A stretch of DNA of 55,370 nucleotides. Source: Blastopirellula sp. GTDB taxonomy: Bacteria; Planctomycetota; Planctomycetia; Pirellulales; Pirellulaceae. Each line of letters starts with the position of its first letter. The first letter of the stretch is position 1. The stretch spans positions 1 to 55,370 of the forward strand of contig JAJTFE010000015.1 of the NCBI GenBank assembly GCA_021298375.1. The letters run 5' to 3'. This document shows, in pieces, positions 34,830 through 44,445 of the stretch. The position numbers and the translations under genes are program-made. A model generated the notes under the pieces. It was not told where the DNA came from, ran no database searches, and saw only the letters and a program-made list of their open reading frames with translations.

Positions 34830-36389
34830 TTACTTGCCGTCCCTGGGCAGCAAGGCCGAGCGAAACTCTTCGGGAGTCATTTCCGGCTTGCTGAGCTTCC
34901 GCACCGAGCCGTCGAAGTAAGCGACCAGCAGGCTTTCGCCATCAGCGAGATTGGTAAACAGCTCAACTGCCTTGTCGACAGTCAGCCCCTGAGGATCCAT
35001 CCAGTCCAGTCCCGGCTTGTACTGCACCAGCATGATTGTGTTCGAGGTTCCATCGGTAATGTCCTGAAATTGTTTGATCGGCTGCTCGAGGGCGATATGT
35101 GCCAAGTCGCTCAGCTTGTTCGAACCGGACCCGAATATCTCCGGCATCTGTTCGGCGAATTTCTGGTTGGCCGCCGAGTTAAAGCCTTCCTGCGTTTGAA
35201 TCTCGTTAAACAAGTCGGATTCTTCGAGGAAAGGCAGGACTCGGACTCGCCAGCTCAAATCGTTTGAGATCTTTTGCTCGCTGGGGCCAAACGGAAAGCT
35301 GCCATAGGAATCGTGGTAATTGTGAATCGAGAGGACTGCTTGGCGGAGCCGATTGAGCTGCGTGACTTGCTCCGCCGATTTCCGGGCGCTTTCGATCGAT
35401 TCCTTGAGCATCTCGTCCATTCCCTCTGGCCGAGTTACCTCCATGGTCATCTCGTTGCCTTCGTTTTTGGGCTTGAGCGCGGTCAGCAACTTGGAGGCGA
35501 CTTCAGCTGTCTTGGGAGAGTCCTTTTTCAGTTGGGCAAGCTGAGCGCCGGCCGCAAACTTGGCCATGTTCAACAGCCCGTCCACCGTCTGGAAAATTTC
35601 CTTGGTCGATTCTTCGTCCCGGCCTCGAACACCGAGGACCAACATTTTCTCCGCTTCCATGTCAAATGAAAATTTGAGCGACTCGACCTTCATCGCGACC
35701 TCAAAAAACGGAGCTGCTTCCGGCGGCAATTGTCCGCCAAGCATGTCGTTGACTTCGTCCAGGAGATCGGTTGAGTTGCTCAGGTCGATGGCCAGTTTCA
35801 CGCTGTGCTCAGGCAAAGAGGCCATCAAATCGTTGACGCCTTTGGAATTTCCGCTCTTGCCTGCCTGTTTGATATAGGCCGGCGTGCCAATCGCCATCGA
35901 GACGTCATCAAGCTGGGTGAACAGCATGTTGGGCGTCTCGCCGCTGGCAAGACGGAAGCCATCCATCCCATCTACCACGGTCGGTTCAAAATCGGCGGTG
36001 ATCGAACCCCAGATCTTGGACATCGTGGCCGAATCCGGGAAATTGACTTGCACCATAAAGTCAAAGGGAAGGTCTTCTTGGGGGCCCATGGTCATCAGGT
36101 CCTGTGCACTCGCCGGCAGGGAGAAGGAACCTGAGAGCGACTTGGCACTCGCAATGATCGCTTGCGGGCCGGAACGGACTGGAGCCTCTTCCATCTGAGC
36201 AAAGAACGGAGACAACAGCGACGATTTCAGCTTCGCAATATCGACCGAAAAAGACATCACGGCGGGCCGAACCGGATTGGCTGACTGAGCCAAAAGTTCC
36301 TGGTTCAGAGCGAACATTCCGAGTAGAAAAACAATAGCAGCGGCAGTTTTACGGATTCCTGCCATGTTTCGAAGAAGACTTGGCGACAT
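34830..36389 (-). CDS. Secreted protein with DUF1559-like C-terminal region
   Basis: This 519-residue protein has an N-terminal signal (KTAAAIVFLLGMFALNQ) and a long middle region without a recognised fold. The C-terminal part (about 345-519) resembles planctomycete DUF1559 and type II pseudopilin-like proteins: LRQAVLSIHNYHDSYGSFPFG, LSWRVRVLPFLEE, DITDGTSNTIML and the end-motif AYFDGSVRKL. Unlike pseudopilins, no N-terminal prepilin cleavage motif is seen. A second ATG eight codons in gives a more compact signal peptide. Function is unknown. Confidence 0.7.
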   Translation of the reverse strand: MSPSLLRNMAGIRKTAAAIVFLLGMFALNQELLAQSANPVRPAVMSFSVDIAKLKSSLLSPFFAQMEEAPVRSGPQAIIASAKSLSGSFSLPASAQDLMTMGPQEDLPFDFMVQVNFPDSATMSKIWGSITADFEPTVVDGMDGFRLASGETPNMLFTQLDDVSMAIGTPAYIKQAGKSGNSKGVNDLMASLPEHSVKLAIDLSNSTDLLDEVNDMLGGQLPPEAAPFFEVAMKVESLKFSFDMEAEKMLVLGVRGRDEESTKEIFQTVDGLLNMAKFAAGAQLAQLKKDSPKTAEVASKLLTALKPKNEGNEMTMEVTRPEGMDEMLKESIESARKSAEQVTQLNRLRQAVLSIHNYHDSYGSFPFGPSEQKISNDLSWRVRVLPFLEESDLFNEIQTQEGFNSAANQKFAEQMPEIFGSGSNKLSDLAHIALEQPIKQFQDITDGTSNTIMLVQYKPGLDWMDPQGLTVDKAVELFTNLADGESLLVAYFDGSVRKLSKPEMTPEEFRSALLPRDGK

Positions 36390-36758
36390 GCAACACCACG
36401 GAAAGGAGTGTGAAAAAAGGTTTCGCTCAATTTATCCGAAGCGAGGCAATATCGCCAATCCGTCGCAAGAAAACTTGATTTTCACCAATCGCGAACCGCT
36501 TGTTTGGTGGACAGGTGACCTGCCTTGAGGGCCTCAGGGGAGTTTGTTTTAGGCCCCAGGGCAAAAGGGCATAGCACCAGACAAAAGAACTTCAGTTTCA
36601 GTGGGAAGAATGCAGCCTGCTGACCAGGTTTGGCTCACGCGGAAGGGGGGAAGTTTCGATCCAGGCTTGAATTTAAGATTGCCCGGTTCCGGCCCGAATG
36701 GGGAGCGGGCCCGATTGCTCGCTCCCCCGCCCTGCTCGGCTGTCGCGGTGGAAGTCGC
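36390..36758. other. Spacer with a GC-rich hairpin
   Basis: About 370 bp without a supported gene. GGGAGCG (36701-36707) can pair with CGCTCCC (36720-36726). It lies just past the stop of the H1-like/ArsC-like gene, but no T tract follows on the minus strand, so a terminator role is uncertain. Confidence 0.4.
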
Positions 36759-37322
36759 TCAGCCACCAAAGAACTCTCCGTAAAGTTGTTCGTTGAAGCC
36801 CACCACCAGTGTGTTTCCATGTCGCAGTGAGGGGGCCCGTAAATTACCGGTCGGGCCAATCACCAGCTTGCTGAGTTCCGCATCCGCCGGAGCCCCTTTC
36901 TTCATGTCCAACCTGGTTACCGCCGTACCCTTGGCAACACGGACCTCGGCCACACACTTGGCCAGCTTCAGCCCCTCAGCCGCACCAATGGTTTGCTTCC
37001 GCGCATCGACCCGGGGCCCAATCGCCACGCCGGCCTTCGCCAACCAGGCTTCCGCCTTCTCGCAGGTCTTGCAGTTGGCTCGCAGGTAGCTCCACTCAAC
37101 TTGCTTACCGCCACTGGGCTTGCCAGCTGACTTCGCGGGGCCGCCCGCCGCTTTCGCCTTGGCCGCAACGGGCTTAGCCGCAACGGGCTTGGCTGCAACG
37201 GGCTTAGCTGCAATTTTCGGTTTGCCCGGCAATTTGGCATTCGCGGGCTTCATGCTTGCCGACTTAGCGATGGTAGTTTTTCGAGACGAAGGGGCTTTGG
37301 AGGCTGCAGTTTTCTTAGCCAT
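36759..37322 (-). CDS. Histone-H1-like tail fused to ArsC/glutaredoxin-like domain
   Basis: This 187-residue protein has two parts. Residues 1 to about 75 are almost only Lys, Ala, Pro and Ser, with three AAKPV repeats, like bacterial H1/HU-tail DNA-binding segments. Residues about 80-187 look like a thioredoxin-fold ArsC-family protein with the CxxC motif in NCKTCEKAEAWL, then VDARKQTIGAAEGL and the C-terminal GPTGNLRAPSLRHG that is typical of small planctomycete ArsC-like proteins. The start has AAGGAA seven bases upstream of ATG, preferred over an upstream frame. The fusion would place a redox domain on a positively charged, possibly nucleic-acid-binding tail; that is inference. Confidence 0.7.
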   Translation of the reverse strand: MAKKTAASKAPSSRKTTIAKSASMKPANAKLPGKPKIAAKPVAAKPVAAKPVAAKAKAAGGPAKSAGKPSGGKQVEWSYLRANCKTCEKAEAWLAKAGVAIGPRVDARKQTIGAAEGLKLAKCVAEVRVAKGTAVTRLDMKKGAPADAELSKLVIGPTGNLRAPSLRHGNTLVVGFNEQLYGEFFGG

Positions 37323-37524
37323 CGCGATGTTCCTTACAGCTATGGATTTTGAATCTTGAGACAAAGGCCAATGTCAATGCGTCTGTAGACCGAAAGCGCC
37401 GAAAAAGATTCACTGGATTCAGCGCAGCCAGCCCTCCGGGCGGTGACCCATCCGCTCAGCTCATTCCCGGTCGATGTTGATCTGTTGATGGTTCCCGAAC
37501 AAGAGGCGGATGGATCGCAGTGGC

Positions 37525-38958
37525 TCAGGCCAGAATCTCGCGAATCACGTGACCGTGAACGTCGGTCAGTCGACGCTGCGCGCCGTTGTGGTAGTAAGTC
37601 AGACGTTCATGGTCGAGCCCGAGGAGGTGTAATATGGTGGCGTGGAAATCGTAAACCGTGGTTACCTGCTCGAGGGCTTTGTGGCCAAACTCATCGGTGG
37701 CGCCGTAGGAGAACCCGCGTTTAACCCCAGCCCCCATCATCCAGCAGGTGAAGCCCGCCGGATTGTGGTCTCGACCACTTGCTCCTTTTTGGAAAGTCGG
37801 CATTCGGCCGAATTCGGTGCACCAGACGACCAGGGTCTCCTCGAGCAGGCCGCGGCGTTTCATGTCAGTCAGCAGGGCGGCCAGCGGCTGGTCGAGAATC
37901 GGACCGTGAATGTCGTACTGGGCCTTCAGCGTCTTGTGGCCGTCCCAATTGCCGACCCCCTCGCCCATCGCATACGCGCCGTTAAACAACTGAACGACCC
38001 GCACGCCGCGCTCGATCAGTCGGCGGGCCACCAGGCAATTCCGCGCAAAGCCCGCTTTCACCGGATTGGCCGAATCGTTGGCCCCATACTCATCGAGAAG
38101 GTATTGGGGTTCCTGAGTCCAATCGATGATTTCGGGCACCGATAGCTGCAATCGCGCGGCCAGTTCATAGCTGGCAATTCGGGCCCGCAATTGATCCTCA
38201 CCGGGGAACTCGGTGGCGTGCCTGCGATTCTGCTCGTCCAGAAAGGCGCGCACTGCCTCATCCTCAGCGACCGAGATTCCAGCCGGCCGGGCGAGATTGC
38301 GGAGGGGCTTTTGCGCATTCATCGGCGTCCCCTGAAACTCTGCCGGAAGAAAGCCGGTGCTCCAGTTGTTCAGGCTCGACTGGGGTACCCCGCGCGGGTC
38401 GGGGATCGACACAAACGCGGGCAAGTCCCGATTCTCGGATCCCAGAGCGTAGTTGACCCAAGCCCCCAGACTTGGGAAACCATCGAGAGTAAACCCGGTC
38501 GACATGAAATTCTCGCCGGGACCGTGCGTGTTGGTGCGGCTGGTCATCGCATGCAAAAAACAGATTTCATCCGCCAAGTCCCCGAGCCGGGGAAAGAGCG
38601 AACTGACCATTTTTCCGGACTCGCCGCGCGGCGTGAAATCATAGGGACTCCGCGTGAGATTTCCATTCTCCCCCTGAAAGGTGATCAGGCCCTCACCCGG
38701 CATTGGCTGGCCATCGCGCTTGATCAACTCGGGCTTGTAATCCCAGCTGTCGAGATGACTACAGGCTCCCGAGGCAAACACGACCAGCAAATTTTTGGCC
38801 CGCGGCCGGAAATGCGGCTGACGTTCCTCTCCCCCGCCCGCAGTTTGATCGCCCGCCCGCAATTGGCCGTCCGCCTCCAGCAAGCCGAGCAACCCGAGCT
38901 GGCTGCCGCCCCACAGCAGCGAACCCAAAAAACCACGGCGTGCGAGAAGTGGATGCAT
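37525..38958 (-). CDS. DUF1501 family protein (sulfatase-like fold), Tat-type signal
   Basis: This 477-residue protein belongs to the planctomycete-rich DUF1501 family. The N-terminus [19 protein letters not shown] is a twin-arginine-type signal. The rest shows family landmarks: [54 protein letters not shown] and [12 protein letters not shown] near the end. It lies 51 bp after the PSD1-type cytochrome gene, the usual gene pair in this phylum, and probably works with it in extracytoplasmic polysaccharide or sulfate-ester metabolism. The ATG was chosen over a TTG six codons upstream. Confidence 0.9.
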   Translation of the reverse strand: MHPLLARRGFLGSLLWGGSQLGLLGLLEADGQLRAGDQTAGGGEERQPHFRPRAKNLLVVFASGACSHLDSWDYKPELIKRDGQPMPGEGLITFQGENGNLTRSPYDFTPRGESGKMVSSLFPRLGDLADEICFLHAMTSRTNTHGPGENFMSTGFTLDGFPSLGAWVNYALGSENRDLPAFVSIPDPRGVPQSSLNNWSTGFLPAEFQGTPMNAQKPLRNLARPAGISVAEDEAVRAFLDEQNRRHATEFPGEDQLRARIASYELAARLQLSVPEIIDWTQEPQYLLDEYGANDSANPVKAGFARNCLVARRLIERGVRVVQLFNGAYAMGEGVGNWDGHKTLKAQYDIHGPILDQPLAALLTDMKRRGLLEETLVVWCTEFGRMPTFQKGASGRDHNPAGFTCWMMGAGVKRGFSYGATDEFGHKALEQVTTVYDFHATILHLLGLDHERLTYYHNGAQRRLTDVHGHVIREILA

Positions 38959-39009
38959 GTCAGGGTCCGCTTTCAAATATTCCGACGGGAGGAATGCGAC
39001 AGTTGACGG

Positions 39010-41781
39010 TCAGGGCAAAATCAGAAACTCGTTGCTGTTGAGTAACGCTCGGCACAGTGCCGTCAGCCCGTACTGGGCAACCAGCCGCTCCGCAGCGATC
39101 CGTTCCGGTTCGGTCGCGGACCGACCAAACAGCAGCCGGTAAGCGGCGTCGATTTGGGCAGCCGCCTGGTCCCCCGCCTCGGCTTGCAAACGCCCCGCCA
39201 AGGTGGCCGCTCGTCCCAGCACAAAGGGGCTGTTGAGCAGGTTGAGTGCCTGTAACGGCGTGACACTGCGACTGCGGACTGGACAGACTTGGGCGGCATC
39301 CGGCGTGTCGAAGGTACCAAAGGTTGCGTCTTGTTCCATCCGAATTTTCTGCATGTAGATCATTCGACGAAACTCGTTTGGACCGAACGTCTCTCGCGGA
39401 AGATAAACCCGAACATAGTTATCGTTGGGCTCGAACGCCGAAAATCCCGGTCCGCCCGGCTTTAAGTCGAGCTCTCCGCTGGCCAGGAGCATCGCGTCCC
39501 GAATCGCCTCGCTCTCCAATCGCCTCGGCTGGAACCGCCAGAGCCACTGGTTGCCTGCATCCAGCCGCAGAGCCTCAGACCTCGGCTTGTTATCCTGGCG
39601 GTACGTCGCCGAAAGCAGGACCAGCTTGTGGATTGCTTTTAACGACCATCCTCGAGCGACGAGTTCCGCTGCCAACCAATCGAGCAAGTCCGGATGACTC
39701 GGCGGCACCCCTTTCGTGCCGAAATCGCTCGGCGTCCCGGCCAGCCCTTGGCCAAAGTGAAACTGCCAGACTCGATTGACAATCACGCGCGCAAGCAGCG
39801 GATGCGCTGAAGTCTCCAGCCAGCGGGCGAGCGTCAAACGGCGTTCGCCATCCGTGGCGTCCACTGGCAGCTCAAGGTCTCCCAGCAATTGAGGCAGCCC
39901 CGGTCCAACGACTTCCTGCGGTGCAGTGACCTCGCCCCGTTCCAATCGCTTGGTCGGTTCAGGTTGACTGACAAAGGTGCCGACATAGGCTGATTGGGCC
40001 AGCGTGATCTGACGATGGAGCGTGGCGATGGACTGGTCGAGTTGCTCCAGTTCGCGTTGCAGGGCAGTCCACTCGGCGGTGGGGGGGACCGCCTCGGAAA
40101 CAGCGGCGGGAGCATCGCCGCCAAACGGTAGCCGGTCCGCTTCCGTGGCGACCGTTTGCCATTCACCGGGCTGTCGGGCGACTTCAATCCGGTATTCAAT
40201 CGGCGTCCGATCGCGGTAAACCTGGTTGCGGTCGCGGCCCCAAACGACCGCGCTGATCAACTGCTCGGCCGGGAGTTCAATCTCAACCCAGCCCTTGCCT
40301 GACTCGCTGGAAATCCAACTGTAATCGTTGCCGACACGGCCATCGTTAACCTGCTCCAAGCGGTGCTTGCTGCGGTCCGGATAGTCGCCCGAGGAGCTGG
40401 CCTTGGCCCCGCAGGTCACCAAGCCGACATTCAGCCAAGGCTTGGCAGCGCCCGGTGATTCAGGCCTTCCAGCGGCGGTTGGGACTTCGTCGAGCGCCCA
40501 AACCTCGAGTTCATCCAGACAAGGCTCGGCCTGATTCGTCTGCAAGCAGGTAAAACGGATCCACTTGGCGGTGACGGGAGCAAAGCGGTCGATGTTCTCA
40601 CGCGAGTTCACCGCCGCCCGTCTTTGCGGAGGGGTACCGGTCGGATCGAACTTGTGGTGGTGGCAACGGGCGCAACCCAACGTCAGGCCAAAGAAGGCGG
40701 TGCCCGTAGTGTTGACTATGTCCGCCAACTCGTCCTGGCGTTGATTTTGGGTCAGGATCGGGTCTGGGCTTTTGACTTGGTCCCAAGGTCCGCCGACGAG
40801 AAACCCCGTCGCGCGATCCTCCCCCAGTTGGTCTCCCGCAATCTGTAAAGCCAAAAATCGATTGTAAGGGAGGTCTTGGTTGAGCGCCTCGATCACCCAG
40901 TCTCGATAGTGATAAGCCGAAGGACGCTCGACGTTAGTCTCAAAGCCGTTTGATTCGGCAAAGCGGACCACGTCCAGCCAGTGCCGCCCCCAGCGTTCGC
41001 CATACTGCGGGCTGGCCAAAAGGCGATCGACGAGCTGTGCATAGCGCGCGTCGCTGGGGTCCGCGACGAACTCGTTAACTTCCTGCTGGCTTGGCGGCAG
41101 ACCGATAACGTCGAGGAAGAGCCTGCGGATGAGCGTCTGCGGCGCGGCCGGAGCTGAACGTTGCAATCCCAGCTCGAACAGCTTGCGTTCGACAAACCTG
41201 TCCAGCACCTCGGAGGGATTGGAAGCCGGAACGGGCTCGGTCACCGCCAAAGGCTGTACCGACCAGAGCTCACGTCGCGGCTCGATCACAAAACCTGTTG
41301 GCCAATCTGCGCCGGACGCAATCCAGACGCGTAGTCGCTCGATTTCCTCGGCTGTTAAGGGCGGACCTCCCTCGGGCATTTCGGGTTCTTCGCCGGCGAC
41401 CAGTTCCAGCAGATGGCTGGCGGCCGGGTCACCCGGCACGATCGGCCGAGACCCCGAGTCGGCTTCGGCCAAAGCGTTCTCGGCCCGGTCCAGACGCACG
41501 CCCCCTTCTGCGGTTTCCGGGCCATGGCACTGAAGGCAACGAGCCGAAAGCAGTGGAGCAATTTCGCGGACGAAATCAATTCCCGGCGAAGCGGTTGCTT
41601 GCGCCTGAGCCGCGAGGGGCTGCGCGATCAGCGTCCAGCTCGTGACGATCGCCAGCAGCGAATAGAGCAGACGGCTGAGCCAAAGATTGCCCAAGGGAGA
41701 TTGCAACGCCAACTTCGGACCCCTTTCAAAAAACCGGAGCGAGTCCTCGACGTTCAATTGGGTCTGTCGCCGAGGAACCAT
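39010..41781 (-). CDS. PSD1-type planctomycete cytochrome protein (DUF1549, DUF1553, discoidin-like)
   Basis: This large secreted protein (923 residues) has a signal region (SRLLYSLLAIVTSW), a planctomycete cytochrome c motif CLQCHG and the PSCyt2/DUF1549 domain, with LIRRLFLDVIGLPPSQQEV and a second heme motif CARCH. An F5/8-type C (discoidin-like) carbohydrate-binding segment follows (WIRFTCLQTNQAEPCLDELEVW), then the DUF1553 domain (RLTLARWLETSAHPLLARVIVNRVW; RRLESEAIRDAMLLASGELD). After CARCHHHKFDPT the usual tail of DUF1549 is shortened and jumps straight to the discoidin part. The open frame starts 31 codons upstream; the ATG used is a judgement. It pairs with the DUF1501 gene 51 bp downstream. 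Confidence 0.88.
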   Translation of the reverse strand: MVPRRQTQLNVEDSLRFFERGPKLALQSPLGNLWLSRLLYSLLAIVTSWTLIAQPLAAQAQATASPGIDFVREIAPLLSARCLQCHGPETAEGGVRLDRAENALAEADSGSRPIVPGDPAASHLLELVAGEEPEMPEGGPPLTAEEIERLRVWIASGADWPTGFVIEPRRELWSVQPLAVTEPVPASNPSEVLDRFVERKLFELGLQRSAPAAPQTLIRRLFLDVIGLPPSQQEVNEFVADPSDARYAQLVDRLLASPQYGERWGRHWLDVVRFAESNGFETNVERPSAYHYRDWVIEALNQDLPYNRFLALQIAGDQLGEDRATGFLVGGPWDQVKSPDPILTQNQRQDELADIVNTTGTAFFGLTLGCARCHHHKFDPTGTPPQRRAAVNSRENIDRFAPVTAKWIRFTCLQTNQAEPCLDELEVWALDEVPTAAGRPESPGAAKPWLNVGLVTCGAKASSSGDYPDRSKHRLEQVNDGRVGNDYSWISSESGKGWVEIELPAEQLISAVVWGRDRNQVYRDRTPIEYRIEVARQPGEWQTVATEADRLPFGGDAPAAVSEAVPPTAEWTALQRELEQLDQSIATLHRQITLAQSAYVGTFVSQPEPTKRLERGEVTAPQEVVGPGLPQLLGDLELPVDATDGERRLTLARWLETSAHPLLARVIVNRVWQFHFGQGLAGTPSDFGTKGVPPSHPDLLDWLAAELVARGWSLKAIHKLVLLSATYRQDNKPRSEALRLDAGNQWLWRFQPRRLESEAIRDAMLLASGELDLKPGGPGFSAFEPNDNYVRVYLPRETFGPNEFRRMIYMQKIRMEQDATFGTFDTPDAAQVCPVRSRSVTPLQALNLLNSPFVLGRAATLAGRLQAEAGDQAAAQIDAAYRLLFGRSATEPERIAAERLVAQYGLTALCRALLNSNEFLILP

Positions 41782-41931
41782 CCTGGAAGAGGGAACTTCC
41801 TTGGTCCAGCATAAACCGCCACCGCGCGAAAAGACAGTGGCGGAATGCACCCCCACCGCCCGCGGCGTCACCACGGTTGCAGGGGAGAGAGGCGATGGGA
41901 CATTGGCTGCGGTGCCCAGCGCGAGCCCCGA

Positions 41932-43206
41932 CTAATTTCCAGCGATGGGCGTTGGCAGCGGAGGAGTCCTTCGATTCGCTGAGGACTGCAGGAGCGACTT
42001 CAACTCCTTTGCGAGTTGCGGTGGCGCGGCTGACTGCAGCGCTATCTGCAACTGCTCGGCGGCCGCATCGGGATGTCCAAGATAGCGGTAATGATAGGCC
42101 TGCAGCGCGGCTCCCAGCTCCTTCTGGCCAGCCTGCTGCGAGAAGCTGAGCAATTCGTCAAATTGCTTGACGTAGTCATTCCGTTTGTAAAACTGTCGGA
42201 AATTCTCGATCACCAGCCCCCACTGTTCGGGAGGCAGCTGCGCGAAGGCGCTGTTCAAAGCACGCGCTGACTGCTCGAACTCGCCAACGGCAAAATGGCA
42301 ATGCGCGAGATAGAGTTGCAGCTTGCCATTGGCGGGATCAGCGGCAGCAGCTGCCGTGGCGGCGCCCAGCGCCGCATGGTATTCGCCGGCCGCAAATGCT
42401 GCTCGCGATGTTTCATAATCGGATTCAGCCGGAGTTCCGGTCGCCAGCGTCTGGCTGAGCGTTGGGTCGGATTCCGGGCGAACCAAAATGGAGCGACGTT
42501 TGCTGGTCGATTCAGCGTGGTCAATTTTCCGGCCCGAGCCAGTCGCGGCAAGCTCGGGCTCCGCGCCATCGTTGGCCAGCGCTGGGTTCGCACCACCCGA
42601 TCCGCTGCCTGAGCGAGGGGGGATGTACTGCGACTGTCCTCGTCCCTCCGCTGTTCCCAATCCCGCACGCGGTGCTTGGTAGAAATTCGGTGCCGGCTGC
42701 CCGGAGTAAAAGGGAGGCTGGTTCAACACCGGTTGCCCGAAGGCCTCCCCACCGGGCGCGTAGTATCCGCCACTGGCCGAGTTGGGGGCGGAGTTCCAAC
42801 CGCCGACCCAGTCCGGAGTGAGAATCAGTCCCAAGTTTACGTCATCGAAATGCTGACCATGTTGACCATGCTGACCATGGTGACCATGTTGATGCCCGTA
42901 ACCGCCCTGTCCGCCAAGCTGTCCCGGGTAAGCACCGATGGGTGGGTAATTACCCGGATAGTTATTCGGCCGACTCCATTCGACAGAGCCCGAGTTTGGG
43001 GCAGCTGGAGCAGGACGGGGAGTGGACGTCGATTGATTCGACCAGTTGTCTTCGGTGGACCAGCGAGACTGAGCCTCGGCCGGCACCATCCCCACTTGAA
43101 CAGGGGCAGCGAACGCGACGCACAAAACTAAGATTCTTCCACAGCGTCTCACAGGGGCTGGCTCCAACGATTGCCGCGAAATCGCCACGACCGTCATTCG
43201 CCGCAA
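41932..43206 (-). CDS. Secreted low-complexity protein with TPR-like C-terminus, His-rich tract
   Basis: This 424-residue protein has a signal-like N-terminus (RILVLCVAFAAPVQV ... AEAQ), then a Pro/Gly/Gln/Tyr-rich low-complexity part. Near residue 115 is a His-rich tract of GHHGQHGQHGQHF type, encoded by 9-bp imperfect repeats at about 42853-42894. The C-terminal third is TPR-like: YHAALGAATAAAAADPANGKL, HFAVGEFEQSARALNSAFAQL, AYHYRYLGHPDAAAEQLQIAL. The same TPR-like pattern, including xxALGEYxxAAxxLN and AAYHYLVL, occurs in the gene at the right edge, so the two are paralogues. Function is unknown; the histidines could bind metal. Confidence 0.65.
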   Translation of the reverse strand: MRRMTVVAISRQSLEPAPVRRCGRILVLCVAFAAPVQVGMVPAEAQSRWSTEDNWSNQSTSTPRPAPAAPNSGSVEWSRPNNYPGNYPPIGAYPGQLGGQGGYGHQHGHHGQHGQHGQHFDDVNLGLILTPDWVGGWNSAPNSASGGYYAPGGEAFGQPVLNQPPFYSGQPAPNFYQAPRAGLGTAEGRGQSQYIPPRSGSGSGGANPALANDGAEPELAATGSGRKIDHAESTSKRRSILVRPESDPTLSQTLATGTPAESDYETSRAAFAAGEYHAALGAATAAAAADPANGKLQLYLAHCHFAVGEFEQSARALNSAFAQLPPEQWGLVIENFRQFYKRNDYVKQFDELLSFSQQAGQKELGAALQAYHYRYLGHPDAAAEQLQIALQSAAPPQLAKELKSLLQSSANRRTPPLPTPIAGN

Positions 43207-43452
43207 ACTTTAAACCAGACGAGTTTCGTCGGAAAGGAATGCAGTCCGATAGCGGTCCTCTTCGTTAAACCATCGCCAGTTGCCTTGCCGTGATTCACAC
43301 AAACTGGAGGAGCTGTCAATTTGGTTGACTGGGCTTGAGCAGAGAAGCGATCAAGCTGAGCAGTCCAGAGATACCGATTGTCGTGAGCCGTCCCGCGCTG
43401 AGTCCGCTGGACCCGTCGTCAGGTTTGCCCGAGTCCTCCCGGCGGCGGAAAT

Positions 43453-44067
43453 TTAGAACAACGCGCGGAGGCAAATCTGAGACCAAGTTTCGAATTGGTC
43501 GATCTCCGACAGAATGCTCTCCAGCCTCTCAAATCCGGCGTTTGCAAGATCGACTTCCCGAGGGCGGACGTCTTGCGATTCGAGATCCAGCAAATGGACG
43601 ACGCCGAGGTGAACGCGGCCCACGTCGTTGCCGTCATCATTCAGCAGGCCGACGCAGCGTTCCTCAAATCCGCAATCGATAGCCAGCTCTTCATCCAGTT
43701 CCCGCTTTAAACCTTCCAGATAGGGAGAGCCCGTTCCGTCGGCGGCATCAACCGAGGAAATGTGACCGCCGATGCCGATGCTCCGCAGGGCGTGCAAGCG
43801 GGCCTCACCCTGGCCCGAACCGCGGCGATATTGATAAAGCCAAAGGTTGCCCGATTCGTCCCGGTGCTGGAGGATGCAGTAGGGAATCAGTTGCTTGAAA
43901 CCTGGGTCGGACTCCATTTCCGGACGGGGGAGAAAGCGAACGTGGACGGGGTCGAGCAACGTCTCGAGATATTGGTCCACATCGCGACAGAACCCCTGAA
44001 AATAACCGAGCGAATGAAAGACCTCGGTTGGAACGACCAGGATTTGTTCTACTTGTGCAATCGACAT
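43453..44067 (-). CDS. Nudix-like phosphohydrolase (COG4112 type)
   Basis: This 204-residue protein resembles the predicted Nudix phosphoesterases of the COG4112 group. A central Nudix-like box is seen in GIGGHISSVDAADGTG... YLEGLKRELDEEL, with the REL-xEE core intact. The N-terminal part (LVVPTEVFHSLGYFQGF; FLPRPEMESDPGFKQLIPYC) matches that group. A strong GGGGAGGGG sits upstream of the ATG. The substrate is unknown. It stands alone. Confidence 0.8.
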   Translation of the reverse strand: MSIAQVEQILVVPTEVFHSLGYFQGFCRDVDQYLETLLDPVHVRFLPRPEMESDPGFKQLIPYCILQHRDESGNLWLYQYRRGSGQGEARLHALRSIGIGGHISSVDAADGTGSPYLEGLKRELDEELAIDCGFEERCVGLLNDDGNDVGRVHLGVVHLLDLESQDVRPREVDLANAGFERLESILSEIDQFETWSQICLRALF

Positions 44068-44445
44068 CGAGTTCCCCTCCCCAGCCTGGCCAGGTGCCAG
44101 GCAAACACCGCTTCCCGCCAGCTGTCCGCGGTACCGTTTACCGGCGTGCGGACTTGGCCTGACAGAACTTGACCTGACAGAACTTGGCCTGACAGGCGCG
44201 ATGCGTTTCCCCGCGACAAAGCAAAATCAGACGATCCTTTCCCGACGACAAGCTCTCCTGCGGTTACCGGCAGTGGCTGCCTGGCTCGCTTGTCATGTCG
44301 CGGATTTTATCGGGGGATGCCCACGGGCGCCAACCAGTCCGCGAGAAGCTGGGTAAAGATGAAGAAAACCAGCGGGAAACAGCTGCGGATTATGGCGATT
44401 GGGTGGTTCCTCGCGGTTTGGAAACGCAGAGTCGCGCCCGGGGCG
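44068..44445. other. Spacer with 15-bp tandem cluster
   Basis: About 380 bp upstream of the Nudix gene with no supported gene. It contains the repeat at 44152-44196 (separate entry). Short open frames are unsupported. Confidence 0.5.
44152..44196. repeat. 15-bp tandem repeat, 3 copies
   Basis: ACTTGGCCTGACAGA, ACTTGACCTGACAGA and ACTTGGCCTGACAGG follow head-to-tail at 44152-44166, 44167-44181 and 44182-44196, about 90 bp upstream of the Nudix start codon. Confidence 0.9.

Noticed and set aside
32046..35267. Two open frames of about 500 codons on the plus strand opposite the M1 and DUF1559-like genes
   Set aside because: They are antisense to genes with clear domains and signal peptides, and show no family motifs; long antisense frames are expected from codon bias.
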